A DNA stretch of 64,000 nucleotides from G965276765 sp965276825 (lineage in GTDB: Bacteria > Actinomycetota > Acidimicrobiia > Acidimicrobiales > Palsa-688): contig OZ255630.1 in NCBI GenBank assembly GCA_965276825.1, positions 4,030,001-4,094,000 on the forward strand, in the 5' to 3' direction. The notes below the pieces were generated by a model. That model had not been told where the DNA came from and searched no databases. It worked only from the letters and a program-made list of their open reading frames with translations. A program made the translations under genes and the position numbers. Below are positions 25,847 to 34,573 of the stretch, piece by piece (within the stretch, counting starts at the first letter, position 1; each line of letters starts with the position of its first letter).

Positions 25847-26329
25847 CAGGCCCCCATGATGGCAGTCCTCTTGGTTGGGAGACCTCGGTCAACGCTGCTC
25901 CCGATCCTGGAGCAGCCGCCACCCGCGAGGCGTTACTGCGCTAACGAAGACTTGGGTTGTCTCAGGCCCGTGGTCTACGCGAAGGCGGCGGTCAGTTGGC
26001 AGCCACATCCAGGATGGGCAGGAAGCCACAGGGGATCTCCGAAACCGTCTCCATCCGGCCGTCGTGTTCTTCCAGAACGACGCTCGATCCACGCCACCCA
26101 GGTCAATGACCTGTACGACGAGCCGTCCTCCGTTGGCCAGCGATCCGTCCACGCGTCGGCGACCGTGGAGGTCGGAACGGGCTCTGCGACCGAAAGGCCC
26201 ACGCCACATCTGCGCCACGTCAGATGCAGCCAACCTGCCGAGAACATCCCATCCGGCACCGACGGACGCAAGACTCGGGCTGGTAGTAGCGGCGACCTGT
26301 CCATCGAGCGGCGAGACCCTCGAAGGAAC

Positions 26330-26416
26330 ATGACCACCACCCTTGCCGTCACCGCCATTGTCGCCGCTCTCATCGGCCCGTTCCTCCCTTCCCTCCTCCG
26401 CCGTCGCCGGAAGTAG
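26330..26416 (+). CDS. 28-residue membrane peptide
   Basis: ATG 26330 with GAAGGA 3-8 nt upstream. The peptide has one transmembrane helix (TTTLAVTAIVAALIGPFLPSLL) and a tail of four Arg and a Lys. The size and layout resemble small membrane toxins or regulators, but no antitoxin is visible. The frame continues upstream without coding character. Confidence 0.35.
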   Translation: MTTTLAVTAIVAALIGPFLPSLLRRRRK

Positions 26417-26533
26417 TCGGCCCGGTCCGCCGCCGCTCGCCCGCATGCTCGGCGCATGCCTCGACGCGCTACCAGCGACCCTTGCCGTCCTTCCAGGCGC
26501 CTCGGGCTGCGACCGGGTAGGGGCTGCGTTCGC
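26417..26533 (-). pseudogene. broken copy of the small Cys/Trp protein at 11202-11438
   Basis: The minus strand reads YPVAARGAWKDGKGRW, then TAG, then RVEACAEHAGERR in the same frame. This matches VVTRGGWRDGTGHW..HVEACRDHADEL of the gene at 11.2-11.44 kb. The TAG is one base from TGG (Trp), so a nonsense mutation is the simplest explanation. The N-terminal part is missing. Confidence 0.45.
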
Positions 26534-26547
26534 GTCAGACTGGTGCT

Positions 26548-27717
26548 GTGGACGCTGAGGAGATTCCGCCGCCGCCAGGTTGGAAAGCCGAGCAATGGCA
26601 ACGGATGCAATCGGATGCCGAGGCGGGCAACGCTGAGGCGATGTCCGAGCTTGCGAACGCGATCCGGTCGTCTAACCCGATGGGAGCCGCCGGATGGGAT
26701 CGCAGGGCAGCGGAGTTGGGGAACCTGCTCGCCATGCACAACTTGGCGGTGGCCTTGTGGCCCGTCGACCGGGTGCAGGCCTTGGGCTGGTGGCGGCGGA
26801 GCGCAGAGGGCGGCCATATCCTCGGCACCTACGGGTACGGCTGGGCGTTGGACCAGGAGCGGAGCCCGGCAGCGATCGGCTGGTGGCGGAAGGTGGCTGA
26901 GATGGGGAACGTCGCCGCCATGTACGCCCTCGGTTTGGACCTGAAGTACGCTCGGCCTGAGGAAGCCGGAATATGGCTGCAAGCCGCGGTAGACCTCGGC
27001 GATGTGGGATCGATGGTGGCTCTCGCTGGCCTGCTCGATCCGCTCCGTCTGGGACCCGTCCGTCACCGGCTTGGCCCGTTCCCCCGAAATGCGAAGGGCC
27101 GGACGACAGCAGCGAGTCTCTTGGCGGAGGCGTCGGCGAAGGGGAGCCCCGAGGCCACATTCCTTTTAGGATATTTCCTGTTGCAATGGGAGGCTTCCTG
27201 CCTGCGCATCCCACCCGCTCGCCAGGACGAGGCCAGGGGCCTTCTGACCCGAGCTGCGGAACTCGGGAGCAACGCAGCCATGAGGCAGCTCTACGGATCG
27301 CTCCGCTGGCATCGGCCCGAGGAGGCGCACGTCTGGCTCGAACGGTGCGCAGCCGCCGGTGATTCCGTTGCGGGTGTGCAGCTTGCACTCGCTGCTGCGT
27401 CCCGTTCCCCGAAGCGTGGCTTCGAGGTGCTGGGGCGGGTCGACGACCGCACGGTCACGCCCGGGCATCAGATGTTCGTCCGGTTCGTTCGCTACACCAT
27501 TCGGGCAGCAGCCTTCTTCGAGCGGCGGGTCAAGACCGCCTGGAAGACCCCGGTGGCCGGACAGGCCCAAGTGTTGTCGGCGCCCCGGCTGTTTCGGAGC
27601 GTTGAACTTCTTGCTGACCCATTGGAACGGGCCATTCGCCTACTGGCGGCTGCGATCCGTCAGAACACGCGACGTCGACGGGGCCGGATCGTCAGGCACC
27701 CGCCCACGCTCACATGA
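26548..27717 (+). CDS. Sel1-like repeat protein
   Basis: 389 aa, GTG start. At least five repeats of about 36 residues with the Sel1 pattern are visible (DAEAGNAEAMSELANAI, AAELGNLLAMHNLAVALW, SAEGGHILGTYGYGWAL, VAEMGNVAAMYALGLDL, AAVDLGDVGSMVALAGL, then EASAKGSPEATFLLGYFL and AAELGSNAAMRQLYGSL). Such alpha/alpha solenoids mediate protein-protein contacts. No signal peptide is present, so it is probably cytoplasmic. In bacteria Sel1 proteins occur in signalling and in some defence loci. The C-terminal 90 residues are basic and unrecognised. Confidence 0.8.
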   Translation: MDAEEIPPPPGWKAEQWQRMQSDAEAGNAEAMSELANAIRSSNPMGAAGWDRRAAELGNLLAMHNLAVALWPVDRVQALGWWRRSAEGGHILGTYGYGWALDQERSPAAIGWWRKVAEMGNVAAMYALGLDLKYARPEEAGIWLQAAVDLGDVGSMVALAGLLDPLRLGPVRHRLGPFPRNAKGRTTAASLLAEASAKGSPEATFLLGYFLLQWEASCLRIPPARQDEARGLLTRAAELGSNAAMRQLYGSLRWHRPEEAHVWLERCAAAGDSVAGVQLALAAASRSPKRGFEVLGRVDDRTVTPGHQMFVRFVRYTIRAAAFFERRVKTAWKTPVAGQAQVLSAPRLFRSVELLADPLERAIRLLAAAIRQNTRRRRGRIVRHPPTLT

Positions 27718-27889
27718 GGTGCTTGCGGATCTTCCCAAGGGTACGGAAGCCCTTCGTGGTGACGTTGCCCTGCGCACGGTAGACGCGTCGGCGGACAGCG
27801 CGCTTCGCTACCGCCGAGGGCCCACGCCGGACGGCGTGGCCGTCGGCGGACAGGCGCGCCAGCCGGTACAGGGTGTTGGTCAGGGACAT
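27710..27889 (-). CDS. small basic protein
   Basis: 59 aa from ATG 27889 with AAGGAG 9 nt upstream. Strongly basic (KRAVRRRVYRAQGNVTTKGFRTLGKIRKHL), with an N-terminal amphipathic MSLTNTLYRLARL. Similar short proteins are widespread in actinobacterial accessory regions. It overlaps the convergent Sel1 gene by 8 bp. A nucleic-acid-binding role is conceivable from charge; nothing more can be said. Confidence 0.7.
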   Translation of the reverse strand: MSLTNTLYRLARLSADGHAVRRGPSAVAKRAVRRRVYRAQGNVTTKGFRTLGKIRKHLM

Positions 27890-27935
27890 CGGCGGGTCTC
27901 CTTGTGGGTGAGGGTGGAGTGTAGGACGAGAGCCC

Positions 27936-28229
27936 TCAGACGAGCTTGGCGAGCAGCGCAGTCCGGGGTGCGAAAAATCCCGCCAAAATGCCGCTCCAAG
28001 GTAGGGACACCTCAACCTCGATTGGCGCGTCCCCGGCGACAGATACCTGGAGGCGCTCACTCCCGCACCAGTCCATCTTTGCCCGTACCGTGTGCGGACC
28101 GGCGACCACGTCGATCGACTTCTGCTCCTGCGGTTTGAGACTGGCGACGACGTCACCGTCGATCAGAACCTTGATTCGCCGAAACACCCCTGCGGTGTCT
28201 GCAGCCCGTCGCACGACGATCTGCCCCAC
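27936..28229 (-). CDS. small beta-rich protein (PEGA-like)
   Basis: 97 aa from GTG 28229 with GGAGG about 7 nt upstream; longer frames upstream lack coding character. RRIKVLIDGDVVASLKPQEQ and IDVVAGPHTVRAKMDWCGSE are reminiscent of PEGA-type surface-layer beta domains (V-x-I-DG-x...G-x-H-x-V). No signal peptide is present. It is 46 bp upstream of the small basic gene and may share its transcript. Confidence 0.6.
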   Translation of the reverse strand: MGQIVVRRAADTAGVFRRIKVLIDGDVVASLKPQEQKSIDVVAGPHTVRAKMDWCGSERLQVSVAGDAPIEVEVSLPWSGILAGFFAPRTALLAKLV

Positions 28230-28341
28230 GATGCTTCCTCCGCTTCGCCTCAGGCTGAATGCTACGCAGCGGCGTGCCGGTGGACCTCGTGACTGGGATC
28301 GAGGAACCCACGGGTCGGCTCGCAGCGTCATAGTGGTTGTG

Positions 28342-29223
28342 ATGAGGATCGGCAGGTTGGTGGGCGTTCTCCTGGCCGTCGTGGTGGTGGCGGCAGCTTG
28401 CGGTGGGGGCAGAACCGTCGCGACGGGCGTTGGGGCCCCGACGACCACCGTTGTGACCTCCAAGGCGTGCGCATGCGCCGCCGAGCAGACCGGCAGAGGC
28501 GCCCTGGAGGTGTGGGGGGCGTTCCCGGCGGCCGAGCGGCCGCGACCCGTAGTGCCGCTTGACGGGACCGTCAACATCCCTCCCCTCACCGTGGCGACGC
28601 AGCCCCTCTTCGCCAGCGGGTTCTTCGCTCTGAGGGCGGCACTCCCCGCCACCCCCATCAGTCACGGCGTCTACCCGCTCAACTCGGCCCGCGCCGCCTA
28701 CCGGGAACTTCGAGGGCAGACGCCCACGGAAGTTCCCAACCCGAACCGGCTCACGGTGGTATCAGTCCGCTTCGGCACGGCCCGGTTCGAAACCGACCGA
28801 GGTCGCGTTCTACTCCCCGCCTGGAAGTTCTTCCTGCGAGGCGTGCCTGACCCGGCAACCGTGCTGGCCGTCGCGTCCTCGCTCGTCTACCGGCCGCCAG
28901 CCCCGCAGCGCTACTCCTCGGGAGTCCGAGCGCAGCGAGCGACCCTCTCGGCGACGGGAACCGATCTCACCATCCACCTCATCGGGGCACCCGCAGGGAC
29001 CGGCGCCTGCGACGCCAACTACTCGGCGACCGCAGCCGCCGCCACTCACGCAGTGGCCGTCGCCATCCACACGATCACATCTGGAAAGCACTCACCCAAC
29101 GGCCTGTGCGTCCTGGGCGGCTTCCAGCGTCAGGTAACCGTCCATCTCGCCCAGCCACTCGGTGACCGGGTCCTGATCGACAGCACCGACAGCTCACCCA
29201 TCCCCGTCGGCCCGGCACCGTGA
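28342..29223 (+). CDS. lipoprotein with GerMN/sporulation-like domain layout
   Basis: 293 aa from ATG 28342 (in-frame GTG at 28333 also possible). The signal MRIGRLVGVLLAVVVVAAACGG ends in lipobox AAAC. The exported part has two halves: a region to about residue 160 with LTVVSVRFGTARFETDRGRVLLPAWKFFLRG, and a C-terminal half with four spaced Cys and VTVHLAQPLGDRVLIDSTDSSPIPV. No family is certain. It is first of a run of four exported-protein genes; the stop overlaps the next start. Confidence 0.75.
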   Translation: MRIGRLVGVLLAVVVVAAACGGGRTVATGVGAPTTTVVTSKACACAAEQTGRGALEVWGAFPAAERPRPVVPLDGTVNIPPLTVATQPLFASGFFALRAALPATPISHGVYPLNSARAAYRELRGQTPTEVPNPNRLTVVSVRFGTARFETDRGRVLLPAWKFFLRGVPDPATVLAVASSLVYRPPAPQRYSSGVRAQRATLSATGTDLTIHLIGAPAGTGACDANYSATAAAATHAVAVAIHTITSGKHSPNGLCVLGGFQRQVTVHLAQPLGDRVLIDSTDSSPIPVGPAP

Positions 29224-29672
29224 CTGATCCTCCTCCCGACCTGACCGCCGACCACATCATCGCCGCGGGCGGCTGGCACCCTCGGTGGGCGCGTGTCCTG
29301 GCCTTCGCCACGCTCGGCGTCCAGGGGTGTGCGCTGGTCGACCGGAACGGTGACGGCGCAGAACTCGAATGCGAGGAATGGCTGTACGACGAGGCCTCGG
29401 CCCGGTGGGTATCGGGCAGCTCCTCGGGCACAGGACCTCTGGACCTCTCGGAAGCTCGGCTGGAGGGCTGGGGCCAATCCGGCCGGGCCTACTTCGCCCA
29501 CGGCGTCGCTCCGGGAGCCGACGCCATCCTGGTCGCCGTGGACAACCAGACCCACCGGGTCGCCGTGACCCCCCTCGGCGTGTGGCTCCTCATGATCGAG
29601 AGACACTATGACGAAGAAATCGATGGCCACCCGTTGCCCCTCCCCCGCCCGACCTGGACAGTCTCAACGTGA
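29220..29672 (+). CDS. hypothetical soluble protein in the lipoprotein operon
   Basis: 150 aa from GTG 29220, overlapping the previous stop by 4 bp and the next start by 4 bp. It is acidic, without signal peptide (VQGCALVDRNGDGAELECEEWLYDEASARW). It has no motif I recognise. The overlap on both sides argues for expression together with the flanking lipoproteins. Confidence 0.7.
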   Translation: MTDPPPDLTADHIIAAGGWHPRWARVLAFATLGVQGCALVDRNGDGAELECEEWLYDEASARWVSGSSSGTGPLDLSEARLEGWGQSGRAYFAHGVAPGADAILVAVDNQTHRVAVTPLGVWLLMIERHYDEEIDGHPLPLPRPTWTVST

Positions 29673-30022
29673 GTCCGCTCCCGATTCGGGCGAGGATCTC
29701 GATGAGATACCAGCTTGTGGTGTCCGGCGTGATCGCTCTCGTCGCGGTTTCCGTTCTCGCGGGGTGCGGCTCTGGGCTGCGATACTGGACGGGCACGGTC
29801 ACGCAGATCCGCTTGCGGCTCTGCGTCGGCATGCACGCCGCGACGGGTGCCTGCTTCGGAGCATCACCTCTGGCTGCTCAACGAGGACTGTGGGAGAACG
29901 AGTGCATCGTGGTCACGTTCACCGGATCAGCGGTGAACGACCCGAGCCTGGAGGCCCTTCGGCCAGCTACTCAGGTTGAGCGTCGCGCCGCCGTTCAGCA
30001 CGCAGACTGTCTACCGTCGTGA
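29669..30022 (+). CDS. small lipoprotein
   Basis: 117 aa from GTG 29669, or about 106 aa from ATG 29702, which gives a more normal signal peptide (MRYQLVVSGVIALVAVSVLAGCGSG, lipobox LAGC) and has GAGGAT upstream. The mature part of about 80 residues contains four Cys. Function unknown. Confidence 0.7.
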   Translation: MSPLPIRARISMRYQLVVSGVIALVAVSVLAGCGSGLRYWTGTVTQIRLRLCVGMHAATGACFGASPLAAQRGLWENECIVVTFTGSAVNDPSLEALRPATQVERRAAVQHADCLPS

Positions 30023-30074
30023 GACCGATCCCGGTCGACCATCGTCGACCAACGACGAGGGGCTACCGGTAGGT

Positions 30075-30479
30075 ATGACTGGGAGGATGGGGAGGCGTTG
30101 GACCGCGGGGATCGCGACGGTCCTGACCGCGGGGATGCTGGCGGCGTGTGGCGGGACCTCTGTGAACCACGCCGAGGTTGATTGCGCCGCCCTGTTGCGT
30201 TTCGACGGTCGGACCTATGTGGGAGTCGTCGGAGGTCGGGCAGGCCAGGTCGATGTGGTTCCGGCCGATCACCGAAGCCGTGTCGGAGAAGGGCTCTACC
30301 CTCAGTGCGGGCCGCCGTCGAACGGTGTGCCCGCCGAGGAGGTCAGGGTCTACCGGATCGACGGGGTTGCCGTGCCCACGGCGGTCGCCGCCGACGACGG
30401 CCGCATCTGGGTCGTGCACGGCGCTCGGCTGCCGGTCTCGGTGTCGATGGGCCCGTGGATAACCTATCTGACCCCGTGA
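30075..30479 (+). CDS. small lipoprotein
   Basis: 134 aa from ATG 30075 (ATG 30087 is an alternative). The signal peptide RRWTAGIATVLTAGMLAACGG ends in lipobox LAAC. The mature domain has VDCAALLRFDGRTYVGV and YPQCGPP, then VRVYRIDGVAVPTAVAADDGRIWV, a beta-rich pattern. It closes a run of exported proteins. Function unknown. Confidence 0.7.
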   Translation: MTGRMGRRWTAGIATVLTAGMLAACGGTSVNHAEVDCAALLRFDGRTYVGVVGGRAGQVDVVPADHRSRVGEGLYPQCGPPSNGVPAEEVRVYRIDGVAVPTAVAADDGRIWVVHGARLPVSVSMGPWITYLTP

Positions 30480-30536
30480 GGGCCCGAGGTCGTTCGCCGT
30501 CCCTGGGCGGGGAGGGACCGGCCGTTGCGCCGAGGC

Positions 30537-31793
30537 TCAGGACGGCGTGTCGGTTCTCGCTGCCGGAATGGTCATGCCCGAGTCGCGTGCGGCCGATTCG
30601 ACGGTGAAGTTTCGGACACTGGGGATGAAGATGGTAGCCACGATGACAACGAGCATGAGGACCCCGGCTGCGGCGAGGGTGGGACGAAGTCCGAATGCTC
30701 CTGCGGCTGGTCCGGCGATCATCAGGCCGAGGGGGAGGGCCAGGAAGGCGAAGAAGTAGTCGTAGCTGATGACCCGCGAGAGGACATCTTCGGGGATGAC
30801 CTTGTGCACGGCGGTGTAGAGGAGGTCGTTGAAGGTGAGCACCCCGAAGAACCCCACTGCCGCCGCAGCGCAGACCACGGCGAGGGGAAGGCGCAGAGCG
30901 AAGGTGATCGGGATGAGCGGCCAGAACAGGAGAAGCTGGCTGCCGGTGCGGAGGGGATGGCGGGGCTGGATGCGCATCATCCCGAGGCCGCCGAGGACGG
31001 CACCGAGCGCGCCCACCGTCGCCACGGCGGCCCACGCCCCGGCGCCGCCGAAGTACCGCTTGGCGATGACGGGGCCGAGGGTGACGTACACGCCGGTGAA
31101 GAAGTTGAACACGGCGGCGGATGCGACCACGTTCCAGTACCAGGGGCGGGAGGTGAAGGCGTCCCAGCCTTCTCGTAGGTCGTCAAGGACGGTCGTCTTG
31201 GACACCCTGGCGGGGATGTCGAGGTGCAGCGTTGTCAGCATGACCACGTTGACCGCGAAGGTGGCACCGTCAGCGAGGATGGCCCAGCCGCCGCCCACGG
31301 TCACCACGAGCACGCCACCGATGGCCGGGGCGATCACCGACGTGACGTTGGACGCCATCGACTGCAACATGTTGGCCTGCTGGAGGTTGTCAGGGTTGGC
31401 GACGGCGGGGACCAGGCCCATGGCTGCCGGGGTGAACACGCCACCGGCCACCCCCTGGACGGCGGCGAGCGTGCAGATCCCCAGGAGGGCTGGGTGCCCG
31501 AGCACGAAGAGAAGGCCGAGGGTGACCTCGCCGCCGCAGCGGATGGTGTCCATGGCGATCATCACCGTCCGGCGTGATATCCGGTCGGCCACCACGCCAC
31601 CGAGGAGGAACAGCAGCAGCCCGGCGACCTGCTCGGAGCCGAGGACGTAGCCCAGGTCGGTGGCCGAGCCGGTCTCGTGTAGCACAGCGAAGGCGAGCGC
31701 CACGGGGACCAGCGAGTTCCCGAACGACGAGAACGCCTGACCGGCGAACACGATGCGGAAGTTTCGGTCCCGGAGCGCCGCCAGCCGACTCAC
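30537..31793 (-). CDS. MFS drug-efflux-type transporter
   Basis: 418 aa from GTG 31793. Twelve hydrophobic helices, the loop 2-3 motif GGVVADRISRRTVMIAMD, and the start RLAALRDRNFRIVFAGQAFSSFGN match the MFS_3-type exporters that include macrolide and siderophore exporters. TACAAT lies 7 nt before the GTG, so the transcript is probably leaderless and the long upstream extension of the frame is not translated. It is divergent from an acetyltransferase gene, a common layout in resistance cassettes. Substrate unknown. Confidence 0.85.
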   Translation of the reverse strand: MSRLAALRDRNFRIVFAGQAFSSFGNSLVPVALAFAVLHETGSATDLGYVLGSEQVAGLLLFLLGGVVADRISRRTVMIAMDTIRCGGEVTLGLLFVLGHPALLGICTLAAVQGVAGGVFTPAAMGLVPAVANPDNLQQANMLQSMASNVTSVIAPAIGGVLVVTVGGGWAILADGATFAVNVVMLTTLHLDIPARVSKTTVLDDLREGWDAFTSRPWYWNVVASAAVFNFFTGVYVTLGPVIAKRYFGGAGAWAAVATVGALGAVLGGLGMMRIQPRHPLRTGSQLLLFWPLIPITFALRLPLAVVCAAAAVGFFGVLTFNDLLYTAVHKVIPEDVLSRVISYDYFFAFLALPLGLMIAGPAAGAFGLRPTLAAAGVLMLVVIVATIFIPSVRNFTVESAARDSGMTIPAARTDTPS

Positions 31794-31800
31794 CGGCGAG

Positions 31801-31806
31801 ATTGTA
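31801..31806 (-). promoter_or_regulatory. leaderless -10 of the MFS gene
   Basis: TACAAT on the minus strand, 7 nt (CTCGCCG) before the GTG start at 31793. The same spacing of a TANNNT hexamer to the start codon is seen at several other genes in this window. Confidence 0.55.
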
Positions 31807-31957
31807 GGAGCGCCTCTTGGCAGCCGCCCTCGGATAGCGCCCGTGCGACCGTGAGCACCCACCTTCACGGCCAGGTGGCCCCCTCGCCGAGCGGTGCGGG
31901 AGCACCTGCCTGAAAGGCGATGGACGGTCCCGCGTCTCGGTCGTAGGGTCCCGCTCG

Positions 31958-32440
31958 ATGACGGTGAAGATTCGGGGGTTGATCCCAGCGGACGTGGACG
32001 CGGTGGTGGCGTTCGGTCTGCGGGCGTGGGAGCCGGTGTCCGCCTCGTTCGAGCGGGTCCTCGGCTCGGACATCTATCAGCGCATGTACCCGGACTGGTC
32101 GTCAAGCCAGGCGCAGGCGATCGCATCAGTTTGTCGGGACAAGTCGATGACCGTGTGGGTCGCCGAGGTCGACGATCGTCCCGTCGGGTATCTCGTCGCG
32201 GCACTGCCAGACGACGGGGTGAGCGGAGAGATCGACATGATCGCTGTCGACCCCAACCATCAAGGCCACGGGATCGGAAGCGCGCTGACCGCCGTGGCCA
32301 TCGACTACACCCGCTCCGCAGGTCGGACCGTAGCGGTTGTGGCGACGGGAGGAGACCCCGGGCCTGCCCCAGCGAGACGGACCTACGAGAAGGCAGGCTT
32401 CACCGGCCTACCGCTGGTCCGGTACTGCCAGGCCCTCTGA
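31958..32440 (+). CDS. GNAT-family N-acetyltransferase
   Basis: 160 aa. The acetyl-CoA site is GEIDMIAVDPNHQGHGIGSALTAVAIDYTRSAG (Q-x-x-G-x-G/A motif), and RRTYEKAGFTGLPLVRY is the usual C-terminal strand. The substrate cannot be read from sequence. Its divergent pairing with the efflux gene and the nearby APH- and VOC-type genes makes an antibiotic-modifying role plausible. Confidence 0.85.
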   Translation: MTVKIRGLIPADVDAVVAFGLRAWEPVSASFERVLGSDIYQRMYPDWSSSQAQAIASVCRDKSMTVWVAEVDDRPVGYLVAALPDDGVSGEIDMIAVDPNHQGHGIGSALTAVAIDYTRSAGRTVAVVATGGDPGPAPARRTYEKAGFTGLPLVRYCQAL

Positions 32441-32625
32441 GGGGGACAGGCCTCACAGGTTCAGTCAGTGCGGCGGGTGATCTCCCCCTCGGCGTGTGGG
32501 CACCGGTGAGGCGCCCTCGAAGGCCTTTGGTGAGACGATGTCGTGGTCCGGCAGTCCGGGCCGCGGAGTGCCTCGGTCCTAGCCGTTCTTGCTCATCAGA
32601 CCAACGGGGAGCAGCCCGCCGCAAT

Positions 32626-32868
32626 ATGCTCGACGTTTCAACCACCTCGAACGGGGAACTGACGATCATGTGGGCACCGAGCATCCTGCGAGCCCTTGAC
32701 CGACGAGTCCATGTGGGGGGCGTGGACCTGTTCATCGGGTACGTCATCGGCATCGTGATGATTTTGGCGGTCGCTGTGCTGGCCGCTCTCATCGTGATGG
32801 GCGCGCTCGATGTCGGTTCGTCGGGACACACCGTGACACCGGCGGGTGTCAGGGCGCTCGGCGCCTGA
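32626..32868 (+). CDS. small membrane protein
   Basis: 80 aa from ATG 32626, or 66 aa from ATG 32668. A single long hydrophobic segment (GVDLFIGYVIGIVMILAVAVLAALIVMGAL) lies in the middle. The ribosome site is weak for either start. Function unknown. Confidence 0.45.
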   Translation: MLDVSTTSNGELTIMWAPSILRALDRRVHVGGVDLFIGYVIGIVMILAVAVLAALIVMGALDVGSSGHTVTPAGVRALGA

Positions 32869-33105
32869 CCCCACAGTTGGACGGGGTGGCGTGCCGGGTC
32901 AACCGTCCGTGGGTGCGGTCCACGCCAAGTTCGGACCAGGCGACCGGCGAGTCGAGGACGGCACGGCCCGACCGGTGTCGGACAGCTCCGCTTACGGTGG
33001 GATGCTCGTCGCACCCGCTCTTACGCGGGCCGCCAGCGGGAGCACCGTGGCGTGCGGCCTCTCGACTTCGCCGATTCGAGAGGAAGCGCGTGGCAAGATG
33101 GCTCT

Positions 33106-33513
33106 GTGGGAGAGCCCCAGAGCGATCGACCTGCCGTAATTGAGTTGGCAGCGCTAACCATCGACTGCCCGGATGTAGCGGTCATGGGTGAGTTCTACAG
33201 CGCAGCGCTGGCCGGAACGGTCATCCACCGAGATGATGATTCGCTATTCCTCCAGACTGCCACGCTGTTGCTCATTTTCCGCCGTACCAGCGACTACCGG
33301 GCGCCGACTTGGCCGTCATGGGACGTTCCACTCCAAATGCACTTCGAGTTCGTCGCCGACGACCCGGCGCAAGCAGTCATCCAACTTCGCCGACTAGGAG
33401 CCACGCTGGGACCGATTCAAGGTTCTGATGCCGATGATCTGCGGGTGATGCTCGATCCAGCGGGGCAGCCCTTCTGCGTGATCCGTCGAAGTGCTGCGAT
33501 TCGCCAGGAATAG
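33106..33513 (+). CDS. VOC-superfamily (glyoxalase/bleomycin-resistance-like) protein
   Basis: 135 aa from GTG 33106. VIELAALTIDCPDVAVMGEFYSAAL is the usual opening, LQMHFEFVADDPAQAVIQLRRLGA the second beta-alpha unit, and LDPAGQPFCVIR the closing strand with the expected DP-x-G-x-P-FC. Members include glyoxalases, dioxygenases and antibiotic-binding proteins. His at MHFEF and Glu in the first unit could bind metal. The position among resistance-like genes is the only hint to function. Confidence 0.8.
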   Translation: MGEPQSDRPAVIELAALTIDCPDVAVMGEFYSAALAGTVIHRDDDSLFLQTATLLLIFRRTSDYRAPTWPSWDVPLQMHFEFVADDPAQAVIQLRRLGATLGPIQGSDADDLRVMLDPAGQPFCVIRRSAAIRQE

Positions 33514-33700
33514 CTTCGCTGACTGCAGGGTCTGCCTGGGTACGATTGAGCGGCAGTCGCCTTGTGACCGACTCAACGTCACCGGCGAGACAGAGGTGAC
33601 GTTGGGGCACCCCCGACCCCCCGGACTCGATCCGACAAGTCCTTGACGCGGCGAGCGGTGGGAATCAGCATGAGGACGACTGTTGACTCTGGGGGACTCG

Positions 33701-33882
33701 ATGATCGCCATGATGAATCCGAATCCGTGGTCGTGGCTGACTGTGATCGTGCCTGCATGGTGATCTTCGCTGCCGTGAGGCTCATCCGGTCCGGATCTCG
33801 CAGGAACACCTTCATTGCGCTCGGAGGACTCGTCGCCCTCCCGGTCGGCGCGTTCGTGTTGCTGTTCCCGGTACACGGCTGA
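33701..33882 (+). pseudogene. frameshifted small membrane protein
   Basis: From ATG 33701 the frame reads MIAMMNPNPWSWLTVIVPA and hits a stop. A neighbouring frame resumes exactly there with MVIFAAVRLIRSGS and RNTFIALGGLVALPVGAFVLLF. Together they form a two-helix protein of about 60 aa. One base is missing near 33755-33760. It could be a true disruption or a sequencing error. Confidence 0.5.
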
Positions 33883-33918
33883 ACAGTCGAGACCCGCCAG
33901 CCTGCCCTGATCTGCGCC

Positions 33919-34443
33919 TCAGTCGTTCCCGAGGATGGCACGCAGGCGCGGCACATACGCGTTCGGGACCCCCTTGGTCGGCCACTCCTCGATCCGGACC
34001 AGCGAGACACCCAACGCCGCACTGAGGCGTCTCGCATCCCAACCGGACAGCGCGAGGACGGCGTCGAGAAGGTACCGGTTGTCTTTCCGTGGGCCGCCCG
34101 CCACTGTTGGTCCGAGCGCGCCGGTCGGAACGACACGCCCTGCAATCCATGCTGAGATGTCGGCTTCCTCGACGTGCCAGTTGCGGCCGACGCGATGGGC
34201 GGGTAGGTCCCCGCTGCTGAGGAGGGCGATCGTGCGCTCGTAGCTGATCCCGAGCATTGAAGCGGCCTGACGAGCGTTCACCGGGACCAGACCGTACAGC
34301 GACTGACCCGACGGTGCTCCAGCGATACTCGGAGACGGCCCCACGCACGGTCGACATGATCGTGCGTCCTTCATGCTGTCGGATTGACTTGGGATAGGCA
34401 AATGTGCTGAAGTCTGCGCCTTGACGTTCCGCTCCCGTCGCAT
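33919..34443 (-). CDS. excisionase-type helix-turn-helix protein
   Basis: 174 aa from ATG 34443; ATG 34374 is an alternative. The central domain VNARQAASMLGISYERTIALLSSGDLPAHRVGRNWHVEEADISAWI is the winged HTH of the excisionase/MerR-like group. The last 50 residues contain a second HTH-like segment (SAALGVSLVRIEEW). It could be a transcription regulator or a recombination factor. It is divergent from lsr2 with 130 bp between. Confidence 0.7.
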   Translation of the reverse strand: MRRERNVKAQTSAHLPIPSQSDSMKDARSCRPCVGPSPSIAGAPSGQSLYGLVPVNARQAASMLGISYERTIALLSSGDLPAHRVGRNWHVEEADISAWIAGRVVPTGALGPTVAGGPRKDNRYLLDAVLALSGWDARRLSAALGVSLVRIEEWPTKGVPNAYVPRLRAILGND

Positions 34444-34573
34444 AAGGTGCGTATTGGCACGAACGACATCCGGGATTTGTCAGGTGCATCGGCTCTGTGC
34501 TCTCCTGGAACGAATAGTACCTGCGCTAGTCGCTTTACCGGCTCAACCCGGGAAGGCTGAAAGGAATGATGGA

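Noticed and set aside
32877..33143. Basic protein upstream of the VOC gene
   Set aside because: Composition typical of chance frames, overlaps the better supported VOC start, no ribosome site.
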